Assembly: GCF_035083965.1 (NCBI RefSeq)
Contig: NC_089738.1
Coordinates: 19,308,734-19,372,733 of the forward strand
From: Branchiostoma lanceolatum
Lineage: Eukaryota; Chordata; Leptocardii; Amphioxiformes; Branchiostomatidae
Direction of reading: 5' to 3'
DNA: 64,000 bases
A program made the position numbers and the translations under genes. Positions 26,407 through 37,802 of the stretch are shown piece after piece. Numbering within the stretch: position 1 is the first letter of the stretch; the number at the start of each line of letters is the position of its first letter. The notes under the pieces were generated by a model, which was not told the origin of the DNA, ran no database searches, and worked only from the letters and a program-made list of their open reading frames with translations.

Positions 26407-28380
26407 ATGGATGCTGTAGTCGTGAAGTCGGTACCGGGCGGAGTGAGGCAGGCCGGCGGGCGGGGGTTGAGGCAGGCCCGCAGGCGGGCGCGGGTCGGCC
26501 CGGTGGTGAGGGCGGGGCATGTCGTGCTGTGTGTGGTGACGGCGGCTAACCTGGGGATTGCGGTGTTTAACATGGTGACCATACAGCTGCTGCGGCAGGC
26601 GTGCACAGCTGGGGGAGGGGGGCAGGAGAACGGGACGGCGTCAGGAGTCATAGCAGCACAGGTGAGAACCTCACGTCTTAACCTTATATATCAATGGTTT
26701 ATTTGAGAACAAAGCGTCCAACAGTAGCAGCCAAAAGGCTAAATCGGTAATGAGGACGAGTTGAAATCGTATCGTAGAACAATATATTTGTGTAGTTTAA
26801 AAGAAATCCTCAGCCTACTAAGATAGCAATTTGGCAACACATTTGTATTGATTCTTGGGATAGGTAGCAGGGAGAAGGTTAAAGTACGCAATGTGAGCGC
26901 CTGAAAACTAAGACAAATGTCTTAATGATAGCATATACTTGCAGATGAAAACAAGTCATGAAGATTTATCAATTCTCCGCTTTGTCTTGTTTCCCTTTAG
27001 ACCAGCGATCAGGAACGGAACTGCAGCAAAGGTAAATATTTGTTCATTTGTTCAATGTGATTTCACTTGAAGATTCACATGTTCCCTGTTCAAAAGAAAC
27101 AAATACTAGTCACAATGATCCTGTGAAACAAAAATTATTTAAAAAAACTATTAAATTTAAGCTTGTCCTTAAAATTGTACACATATCAATGATCAGATTG
27201 ATGTCTATAATAAGATAATGATGGACCATACCTTGAGCACTGCAATACGAACAGTTGATGCATGTGTCAATGAATACAAGTTAGATATGTAACCATGGCA
27301 ACGACATTCTTTCTCCCAGACTGCCTCCCATGGCAACGGACGGACGTTCTGCAGGGCAACAACAGCTTCCACGTACCTGTGGTGCACCTAGCGGGTCTGG
27401 CGGGACTGCAGGAGCCCCCTAGTCCTGAAGGTAGGACCAGCTGACCTCCATGTAACCTCATGCTCAGTCTATTGCTTTGTTTTGATGCAGTTTTGAGGAG
27501 GCTGAGGTTAAGACATTTTTCATCAAGCACAGTAGGTGGGGCTGCCAGCAGGCCGATTCAATGTAATTACTTGTTTCTTGGCAAGACCAAAGAATTGTGA
27601 AAGCTTTTCATAGGGGACAGGATTCATGTTTAGGTGTTAAATACTGTATCTTCTCTATAATGATCTAACATAATGGTAGGAGTGGAAAGGAAGTTTTTCA
27701 GTGTTTTAAGTTCTGGTTGAAACGATACCATAGCACAAAAACACATATCATGCTGATATTATTTCGCAGTGGAGGGACACTACAAAAAAATGTGAAAATA
27801 AAATCATCACAACTTTTTCAAGATTCAAGGTATGTTACTTAGATGCACATCTCTGTAAGAAATCGTGTTACTACGCCATATGGATAAAATTCTGTAGATC
27901 TATCAGCTACTTGACAAAGCATTATAACACTTTACAAATTTTTATTTTATTTTTGTTCCAGGCTCCATCTCCACTATTCATGACTGGCAAGTTGACCCCG
28001 GTGGTTCATCCTTCTGGAAACACGGCATGGAAGTCACCTCCCACCAAAACATAGTCGTACCGCTCACGGGATACTACTACGTCTACAACCAGCTGCAGTT
28101 CCGGCAAACCTCACAAGGCGGCGCCAATGAGCAGACCCTCCACCTAACCCATATCGTGTTACGTCGAAGCGGCTCATCGGCGGTGGCATCGAGGCTTCTG
28201 ATTGGACGAGCCACCAAGAAGGTTTCCTCCCAAGACGGCGCGTGGTACCGTACGTCTTACGTGGGCGGAGTCTTCCTCCTTAAGGCAGGAGACGTCTTGT
28301 ATGTGGATGTGACAAACTTTGACAAGGTCAACCCTCAGGAGTCCGGGACTTACTTCGGGGCTTACTTAATGTCCCTGTAG
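26407..28380 (+). CDS. TNF-superfamily ligand (type II membrane protein)
   Basis: Exons 26407-26661, 27001-27031, 27320-27430 and 27962-28380 give 271 residues. The start has a strong context (agccATGG). An arginine-rich cytoplasmic tail is followed by one membrane segment at about residues 37-60 (VVLCVVTAANLGIAVFNMV). A short stalk follows and then the TNF homology domain. Hallmarks are HLAG in exon 3 and, in the last exon, TGYYYVYNQLQFRQ, GGVFLLKAGDVLYVDV and the C-terminal TYFGAYLMSL. The pattern fits the TRAIL/FasL-like side of the family. The expected product is a trimeric ligand, membrane-bound or shed, for TNF receptors in immunity or cell death. The last exon carries the whole fold core, as in vertebrate family members. 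The exact orthology is not resolvable by eye. Confidence 0.9.
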
Positions 28381-28607
28381 GAACTGTGGATTTGAAGACC
28401 ACTCTAGCTACGATTTATTTTTTCTTAGAACTATGTAGAATGGAATTTTTTACAGGCAAGTACTGTAGGCCATCTTTGCTGGAACAATGCTTGCCACTAG
28501 ATATGTGCAAAGGTTAGGTGTGACAGGTCGCTTAGGGTAATGTAACCAGCTGCTGCCGTGCCGAGTGCCTGCGAAGGGTGGTAATACCAGCTATAAAACT
28601 TCATTTG

Positions 28608-28613
28608 AATAAA
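28608..28613 (+). terminator. Poly(A) signal of the TNF-like gene
   Basis: AATAAA followed by an A-run, 228 bp after the TAG stop of the TNF-like gene. Confidence 0.7.
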
Positions 28614-29396
28614 AAAAAATCATGCTTAAAAAGTTACTGTTTAACTTGTTTGTGGATATACAGCAATTCCATGCTTTACAATTAGATTGTAGTTTTATTT
28701 CTGTCATTTCATACGTAATAGTTATGGAGATATATCATATGTCTCTTCTGACATTGTTTGGGATTTTAAATTCTGTAATATATTGTCCCGCATGATTTGA
28801 GCAATAGTAGCATGTTTTTACATGCACATGTACTTACTAAAGACTAAGTTAAGTTTCTATTTCAAAAAGGAAATATGGTGTAAATGACTTTTCTGTCATG
28901 TACTAGTTAATATAAGCTTGGTGTTGTAGTAGAAGTATCAAAGGCGAACAAAAACACATAATACGCAAATTGTAAAGATAAATTGAGTATAATATTTGAA
29001 TATATGACAGAATATATAATATATGTAAACAGATCTAGAAGAATATAGATTTCTCAATTATCAGGATATACATAAACAAAGTATACATATTCTTCAATTA
29101 TGAGATGAAAATTTTATACATTATATTTGAAAACTTTAATTCTTAATTCTTCTACTTTTCCCAGATATCAGTAATACAAAATGTACATGATTGTCCATGT
29201 TAATGTTGATATCATCATGATGCTGATGGTTTTGGAATTAAACATGTACCTTGAAGTCATGATTGTTTAGTTGTGGTTGATTCTAGCAATAGACTAGAAA
29301 GTAGCGAAAAAATCAAACCACTAACTTATTCTTGTAAACCTCACCTCAATTTTCACGTTTATTGTACAGCAACTGAATTTGGTCAAATATACATTA

Positions 29397-29893
29397 TAAG
29401 GCCACACCAACTAAATATGTTGGTTTTAAGATTTATGAAAAATACAACTGAACTTGAAGTTCAACATGAAAACAATGTAGGAAGGCAAAGTGTTTACATG
29501 CAGTTGTGGGGTCAATGAAAGGATTTACCGGTTAATAACTAAGGCCACACCATCTTAATTTCTTGGTTACAGATTTAAAAATAATTTTAGCAACAAAAAA
29601 AAATCATGAAAACAGAAGGCTGGGGTGAAAGCTTGCACCTGACCCTGTTCACTCCCTGAAACTGTGTGCACCAAAGTACAAACTTTCCTGTGATATCCTG
29701 TTTTCATGTTGATTTTGGAATTTAGCATTTTTTTAAAAAATCCGTTAACCAAGAAATTAAGCTGGTGTGGCCTTAGATTCAAGTTTTCTTCCCAGCCCCC
29801 TGTCTCATCTTGACATGTTCTCTTTCTCAATTTTAGTTTTTACTTAATAAGCTATCTGAGAACCAAGAAAATAGATTGGTGTGGCGTTATTTT
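29397..29893. mobile_element. Nested MITE pair with GGCCACACCA ends
   Basis: An inner element (29540-29775) has inverted ends TAAGGCCACACCA and TGGTGTGGCCTTA, extending into TTAATTTCTTGGTTA. It sits between a second pair of related ends at about 29397 (AAGGCCACACCAACTAAAT) and 29893 (ATAGATTGGTGTGGCGTTA). This suggests one copy inserted into another. A related end occurs at 63245-63275. The rest of 28620-30500 is AT-rich and shows no gene. Confidence 0.65.
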
Positions 29894-30511
29894 AATACAA
29901 AAATCACTAAACCCAAACCACACCAGTTACAGACCCTTAACACCCACTCTAGTATGTACAATTTAGATAGAAAATCACCATCATTAAAAGATATATTACA
30001 TCTTCACCTAATTTTAAGGTTGATACTTTCATCTGATAGTTTTATTTTTTGCTCTCAACTCTTCACAATCACAGTCACTGATTAAAGGACTACCATCAAG
30101 GACTCAATTACCAATTTTAGCAACAAACAATTTGGTAAAATTTGTATGGTTGCCTGTTGCTATTTAGACATCTCTTTTAAAAGTTCAATTTTTTTTCAAA
30201 ATCTCAAATTTTAGGAATGACCAAATTTTCATGACTTGTTTACTTCACTTATTTGTTAACTTGAAAACATCTTGTGCTTGCTAATAGCACTAATTGCAAA
30301 AATTTGAAACTCATTTTCAGGGGAGAATTTTCTTTTCAAACTTCTCCACATTTTCTTCAAAATGTCCTTTCTCCAAAGATCCAATCCAATTTTTATCTTA
30401 ATTCTAAACACACAACTTTTATAGATTTTTGAGAGACGATATATAAAAAAGTACTGTCGAAATGTTTACCCTTGTGATGGTGGTTCTTTACTCGGTGGCT
30501 GCGAGTAACTG

Positions 30512-33500
30512 TCAACTCTCTTCCTGATCCTGGAGGTCACCCTCGGGGTCAACTACAGGTGAAAGGTCAGCTGATGCATCCTGGGAGTTGACGGGGGCTG
30601 ATGGGTACTCACTGATGAGAGTGGGCTGGTTGAAGTGACTTTGGATGGCCAGCTGGGGGGGGGGGGGATGACAGAACGTTAAAGATATGGCACTTCATGT
30701 GTTACACCGTAACAAAGGGTTGAACAGGCATTGCTCTGACATTTCAAGTTAATTTGATGCCTGCACAGCGCCAACCGCAACACTCAAATCAAAATTCATA
30801 TAAGGCTCTACCATTCCACAAAGACTGTTATAGATACTCTTTTTTCCCTAAAACCGTGAGGGACTGGAATTCATTAACTCAGGACGTCACAGACACAGCT
30901 GATCCTCCCAGCTTCAAGGAGGCTGTGCTCCTGCACCTGCGAGGACAATAACAGGACAGCGCACTCCCCTGGGCGCTTTACCCCAACAAGAGGGGTGTTG
31001 CCCAGTACCCAATCAAGATCAAGTACTGTGGCTCAACTTCATTTAGCTTTGAATCTGGCTATGTATGACTGAAGGAAACAGAAACGTTACCTTGATGGAT
31101 GTAGGAGTGAGGCGTACGATGGTTTCCCTGTCCAGTCCGTAAACAATCGCATTGACCATTCCTGAACAAAAACAAACACAAAACAACACATTCATATTTT
31201 CAACAGATTAGAATCCTAGCTGTACAATAGCTTTCACCATTCCTGGACACAAACGCAAACAAACAACACTTTTACATCCTACATAATTATGCCTCCTCTC
31301 TCTTTTAGTACCAGTACAAACTGACACGGACCATATGTCAAGTTTCACTAAAGTTTGTTTGTATTAACATCTTCAACAGAAAATCATAGCTGTACAAAAC
31401 TTCCACAAAAGTGCACAACACTGTTTGTCGCTCAAACTTACAACTTCAGCTAGATGTACAGTACCATGATACATACCCTGCAGTGGTGACGTCAGCGCAT
31501 GTAGAACCACCAGAGCAAACACTGTGTTGTCAGGGGAGATCGCATTCTGAATTCTGGTGTTAGGAACAAAAACACATAATAAAGAAACAACAAATGTTTA
31601 ACATAACAGTCTTGCTTAATCAATGTTGACAACATCTCAACCAAAAATTTTTTGGTGCAGGTAAAAAAGCAGGCTGGTTGGACAAAAAATAAATGAAAGG
31701 CTAAAACAAAAAGTGATGGTTTCTGAAAAGTCAATTTCATATTTCCAATCCCCATTCATATGATATAGTTATTTGCTTTCAGATTGAAAAAAAAAAGAAA
31801 ATGCTTAACTGGAAGACAAACATGATCAATCAACTGAGTCAGAGAAGAAAGTACAGTATGTACCTTGCAAGCTTGGTACACTCAGTTTCAGGGAATGAAT
31901 ATATACTACTGTAGTGGTCAGAGTCAAGTTTTACTCCCAGCTTGACATCTTCCTATGATCTTTACTTTAAAATGTCTGAGAAACAAGAGAATAAACAAGA
32001 CCGATATAACTAAGACGTTACCTGTGTACGAGTGGGAAGATGGATAGGGCCAGGTAGATGAAGGGATACGCTCGCAGCGGTTTGATGTCTTCCTTCAGCA
32101 GGTCCTGAAAATACAGAAATTTATGGATGAGTCAAAACTCTTCTCTTCTCGTCTTAAAGTTAAACACTCTCCCTTCTATCCCTGTGACAAGTGAGCTCAT
32201 CCTGTGGGAACCCGCACAAGATAAATGGAACCCAGACAGGAATGTACACAACTTTAAGGACACCCTCAGGAGGGACACAGACTCAGCAGTACAGCCAAGT
32301 TACGAGCGCTGGGAGGGCAGGGATGAGTGGCTCCCAGAGTTAGTATCTGATGATGCCCTTGATCACAACAATCATGATGCACAAAAACAAAGATTTTTTC
32401 TCACCTTGTTCCTCTCCACATCAGGATCATACGTTCCTTCCCATCTTTTCACCTGTAGATGTGAAGAACACAAAATACCTTAAATCAACCTTAAACACTG
32501 TAATGAGTAACTCCAAGATTCCTGGGTATGCACCCATTCATTTTCTGGCTTCAAAGACATTTCAAAGTAAATATTTACATTTGTATCAAGAGGTCAACAT
32601 GACAGCAGAGGGTTGGATGAAATCTTGTATTTGACTACTAGCTTTTTCATTCCCTGAAACTGTGTGTTCCAGGTACCTTTCTTTAATTCCAAGATCAAAA
32701 GAACAGATAGCAGATAGAAGTGGTGACTCGAGAAGAAAAAGATTCCAAGAACCAACAATATCACATTAATGAGGCGCTTAAAATCAACAACATTGATACT
32801 GGGTCACTTGTAACATAGCATGCCACATAAGATTGCATTCTCCATAAAATACTGGTGCCTCAAATCAATTGTGCCCATGGATGTCATTAACAAAGTTAAA
32901 GTAGTGCAGCTTAAGATATACAAAGTTGGTACTGGAGCACTTGTAACTTGGCATACCAAGGGTTAAGGTTTAACCCACCTTCCTGTTGAGGGTGACGGTA
33001 ATGCAGGTGTAGACAACAACCATCAAACCCAGCAGGCAGAACAACGGCCCGTACCATCTGTGGAGGGGGTAGAACAACACTGGGAGTTTAGTTACTGGCT
33101 AGATGATAAGTTTATGATGGCCAGCTTTGATTTTTGTGCAAATCATTTCTTTTTACAGTATAAATTACACTGAGTCTCATGGAATTGAAGCATTTTCCAC
33201 AAAATTTAATGTGTCAGAGTTACTCAAATTTGTATGCCAGTATCATCATGACTTTTAAGTTATCAGAGGTCCAAGGTTTGGCCCACACCTTGAGTATGTT
33301 AAAGAACCCAGTACACTTATTGTTAAAAGTAGAAAGATAACAAATACATAAAGTGTTAGAAAGCAACACAAACTTACATGCCAAACCTCCAGTGTGTGTA
33401 CTGGTTTGGTATCCAACTGATAAAAGATATGGAGAGGGGGAAAAAACATGAATTTCTTTGGAACAGCAAATGGTGGCATTAGAACTGTAAATGATGAACA

Positions 33501-36500
33501 AAAAATGCTAAGAAAATCTTTATCTACCTACAAGTCTATTGATCCAGAAAGTAGAAACAAACCCATGTAACAAAAATGAAGATATTTGTGTTAAGTATTG
33601 GAAGTAGATAACTCCATAAAATGTACACATCTTAGAAATTGAGTTAATGATAAATTGTGCTTATGATTAGTTTCAGATGCTTTTATTCTTTAGAAATTCT
33701 GAACTTCAAATCACAATCATAAGCAGCAGTTAGGTATAGTAATGTAAATATAGATCTAAACAAACAAATAAACAGACAAACAAACTGACCACCATGCGCC
33801 GGCCGGTCCATAGTGGTTCCCAATGAAGGGGAGACAGGATAGGATGAGGGGAACCCCCCACGACAGGACATGGTACACTCTGAACAGGAGGAAACATATC
33901 ATCATAGCATCATTGATTTATTCACCAACAAACAGCTTAATAAAATATAGGGTTGGACCAAAGTGGCTCCTTTCTTGTAGTCCTTTAGAAATATTTATTG
34001 TATTTATCTTTTTATTTTTCGTCGTATTCATCCAGTATTACCCAGCTCATTGATTTTGCAGTGGGGTCCTGCGTGGCTGCGTCACAAATACATGAAATAA
34101 TGTTATTCACAGTTGTACACAAACAAAAACTTAACACTTCTTGCATTTGCTACAGTAACTTCTTTTCTATGTAAGAAAATAACACGTCAAGCTGTACTTA
34201 CATCTCATACTTGTCGGTCCGGGTCATCCAGATGATGTTCAAGGTCAAGTTGAAGGTGATGCAGCAAACCCAGAGCAGCACCGACCATTCTGGGATAGAA
34301 GAACGGGGAAACATATGAAGTAAGCTGCATATTGTAAATTGTTTTATCAGATTGGTAGAGAACTGGACTCTTCTTACACAAAAACAACCAAGAGCTAACT
34401 TTTAGTCTTGCAATCGTGTCGTCCACTCTTTCTTTACATGAGTTTCTGATGTTTTTAAGTCAACTTGTACACCCGAATCCCTCGTAGTTTAACTACATGT
34501 ACCAAATGTTTGGTCACATTTCAGAACATAGTAACATGTTATGAAAAAGAGTCTTTGTAATACTTTTAACCAAGCACAGATTGGTTGAAATGAAATACCC
34601 CCCAACTGTAATATTCACACACGATACTGCTACCTAGCTACAAATGATGACTGTAGATATTGTACCGTCTCTTACCAAAGAAAGTGAGCAGGAAGGCCTG
34701 GAAGTTACACAGAGTGCCGTCTGGATGGAGATCACCCTGGCGAGGAGAAGGGGGGATCATGAGTCATTGTGTCATTTATATGTACAATGTCCAATATAAA
34801 ACATGTATGTGTACAACGAAAAACACAACTTTAAATTATTAACAACAACCAAAGTCACTATTATCATCATGATTACATTAACAAGACAAAAGATCCAAGC
34901 TATACACACAAAAAAATCATAACCTTTGATAACAAAAATGTATACAGTGTGAAATGACATGTGACATCAATAACATGTCCCTTACCATGAGATATGATAC
35001 ATCGTCCAGCAGGGCTGCTATACTGAGGTACAGGATTAACCTCTGCAACAAGAGGAGAAAACTGACATGTGGAGTTTTCAATGACAGCTGTCTATTATTC
35101 AGGGCTAATGAAATATTCATATTCATCTGAAAGGCTACAAGGCCATCTATACAGATTGGGGATTTGTTACTTAAAAAGACTACGTAATGTTATCTATTTC
35201 AATAAGACCACTAGACTGCAGACTTTTAGCTAGAAGGGTGTCCAGGGGTCTTTTGGACTTAACACTAAGAAAGTAAGGCAATTAGACGCCCTAAACTTGC
35301 AGTGGATGCCATTTCTGGTAATTAAGTACAGTACATACAGATACACCAGGTTATATATATTATTGTTAGTCCATAGAGCACATTTGGTATTCTGGTTCCG
35401 GTTGCCCCCTTTGTTATCCAACGTCTGGGAAGTAAGAAAATAAATTGATGTAGCCTGAAGGTTTATTGATGTTTTTTGTCTATTTGTTAGTACCGGCATA
35501 AATCTCTCACCTGCACAAAGGACCTGTACTTCCTGAACAGCCAGATTACTGCTATCATGAACAGGCTGGAATCATAGAAATATTTACAGAATCTTTGTTA
35601 TGTATACAATAGAAAAGTCACAGGTTCTGCAAGATGTATGTAATAAATGAAGAAAGGTCTGGAGACTACAGTGCTAGTGTGGGAATTTCTGTGACGGAGC
35701 AAAATGCAGCATTAGAAAATTGTTACTCGATTTGAGGCAATTTTAAAGCTATCATTTCAAGCTTTAGAGTAGAGTAGAGTAGAGTTTCTTCGGCCAGGTA
35801 GGAGTACTTCCAGCACACCAAAGGTTTGTATACATCAAAACTTTAGAAAGTTTCTGTGTGGAGCTCATTTTAATTAAGCATAAATGAATCTAAAATGACG
35901 TTCAGTTGAAAAAGATGTAACGTTAACACTAACATGACACAACTTAATATAACAATTACGATTGAAATAGAAGACATATCAATAACACTAAAATACTACA
36001 TGTATTAGTGTAGTGATAATCAATCAAATTCCTCACCAGCCAATCAGAGACAAGCTGGCCACTGTCTTTCTGATGCCCACAATAACATCCTGGAAGATGA
36101 AGAAACGCAGTTTATTAAGGAAGAAGATTTTAACTGAAGAACTGAAGAAAAATATCATAAGAGTGAAGAACAAAATATATATAGGATACAACTTACAAGA
36201 ATGCCACTCTCCTAATGTTAGTTGTGTTAAATCAAGGACAGGTATGTATACCTTTAACCTGTTAGGTATTCTGGTAAAAAGAAAATCTTCTTGTGCCGCC
36301 AAAAAGTAGGCTTAAAATTGGACTAACCTACTCTACATTAATTTATGCTCATGTAAACATCACCCCCCTCCCGGGCCCTCAAAACTTTTTCACATGTGTC
36401 CAAGAAAACGTTCCTTTAATATGATGTCAACATGTCTTTTTTCAATCAAAAATAACAATACTAGAGCGACAATCTACAGAGAGATTTACGTCACGTAACA

Positions 36501-36765
36501 ACAATAGCACGGTAAGGTCATGACTCATTCTCACAAGAACAACCACTTGGCCACTTCAGAGCGACGCACCGAGCTGGCGGTTCCCCATGTTCTAAACCTT
36601 AAATAGTGTCTATAAAAGACGTGTACTCTAAGATGGTAAGTCTAAGACGTTGCTTACACATTTGTACTGGTCTCCGTCGAACATGGGGCATGTCGGGGTA
36701 GGTTTTGTGCTGAAGAAGACGGAAGAAACAGACGAAGACACGACCGTCCCTGGCGACGTCGCCAT
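30512..36765 (-). CDS. cAMP-receptor-like seven-helix GPCR
   Basis: Fourteen exons on the minus strand: 36765-36658, 36089-36037, 35565-35511, 35042-34986, 34736-34676, 34289-34202, 33879-33790, 33416-33378, 33057-32979, 32452-32405, 32104-32022, 31553-31477, 31161-31091, 30652-30512. They encode 349 residues. Seven hydrophobic segments are visible: SLSLIGCLFMIAVIWLF, LILYLSIAALLDDVSYLM, NFQAFLLTFF, VLLWVCCITFNLTL, VLSWGVPLILSCLPFIG, YGPLFCLLGLMVVVYTC, and the pair YPFIYLALSIFPLV with the ALTSPLQGMVNAIVYG end. The loop GPAGAWCWI before the sixth exon group and NAIVYG near the end fit the Dictyostelium cAR/CrlA family found in several invertebrates. A SYPSAP-like acidic tail follows. The ligand is unknown. 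The start sits in CCAAGATGGCG, a YY1-type context. The promoter is divergent to the BTB gene 1 kb away. Confidence 0.82.
30735..31035 (+). mobile_element. CR1/L2-type LINE 3' fragment in the last intron of the GPCR gene
   Basis: An open stretch (30754-30951) reads CYRYSFFPKTVRDWNSLTQ and PPSFKEAVL. This is the usual C-terminal tail of reverse transcriptase in CR1/L2/Rex-like LINEs. Its 3' end has TTGCCCAGTACCCAATCAAG and GATCAAGTACTG-like repeats. Only the last part of the element is present, so it is a 5'-truncated insertion. Confidence 0.75.
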
Positions 36766-36969
36766 CTTGGGTGTTTTGGTCTGTTAGGATTGTAGCACGA
36801 CATTCGAACACCGCGAATCCTCTTCACTAAAATTTACATCATTTATTTATTGAATAGATGATAACATTGAATAAACGATGAATATCATAACGCAAATGAA
36901 ATATATTTTTCATGAAATAATCTTCTAGTAGTTCCGTTTTTACCTTCAAATATATTCTATGGCAAAAAA

Positions 36970-37802
36970 TAGAAAAAAAATTAACTTGAGGATTTGTATC
37001 TGAATGGCACTCTAGGTTTTTCTAATTTGGACTATTCCATTGTCTCTAGTTGCAGAGGTTGACCACGTATTGAATGAGTGGGAGATTTGGATGGGAAACT
37101 CTCGAGCATAGAGGTGGGAGTTTTGATGTTTTAGCGTAAGAAAATTACCCGTAGATTTGTGTAATAGTTATTAAAGGCATTGCAAACTAGAATGTATGTA
37201 CATTTACCAACCATTTGTGATAAAAAAGCAGGTAACTCACTACTGCAATTTGACTGTCAGTTACTGTGACAGTCGAATAATCGGGAAGGGAGGGACAAAG
37301 GAATGTGCACTTGGAAGCATCGGGAGTAGGGACAAAGGGGGTTTAAGTAGCAGGACAGAGGGGCTTAAATCATTGTGACAGTAAGGCATTACTGATTCAT
37401 TACCTAAGTACTAAAGGGGTAAGTTGATTGAGGTGTCATTGCCTCCCTCCACGTTCCTTTAATGGAACAGTCCATTTCCGTGACATTTCAGTAAGCAGCA
37501 TTACTGCCACTCCTGTAATATCACTGACAAGCTTGTTTTGATGAGTTCTCATTACTGATCTATTACTGTCGGTTACTGTCTTGACTACTGTAATGCTGCT
37601 GGTGATTACTGATGTGCTACTAGTAGTACTGAAAACATAGACAAATTCCATCTGCAATGGAGGAGAGATGTTTGTTTGTATTTTTTGCATGATGAACTGA
37701 ACGTTGTGACATTTCGTTTCATACAGAATCAGACCCTAGAGCTGAGAATTCTAGCAGGCCACAAAGTTACCAACACCTGCAGCTTGGACAGAGGACCGTA
37801 AG
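36970..37802 (+). promoter_or_regulatory. Conserved 5' flank of the BTB pair
   Basis: Several blocks upstream of the plus BTB start recur in inverse orientation upstream of the minus copy (48443-49050): ATTTGGACTATTCCATTG, TTGAATGAGTGG, TTACCCGTAGATTTGTGT and ACTAGAATGTATGT. Intervening sequence has drifted. These blocks may be promoter elements. The 1-kb interval is also shared with the divergent GPCR gene start at 36765. Confidence 0.55.

Noticed and set aside
26298-26651. 117-codon minus-strand open frame
   Set aside because: Antisense shadow of the GC-rich first exon of the TNF-like gene.
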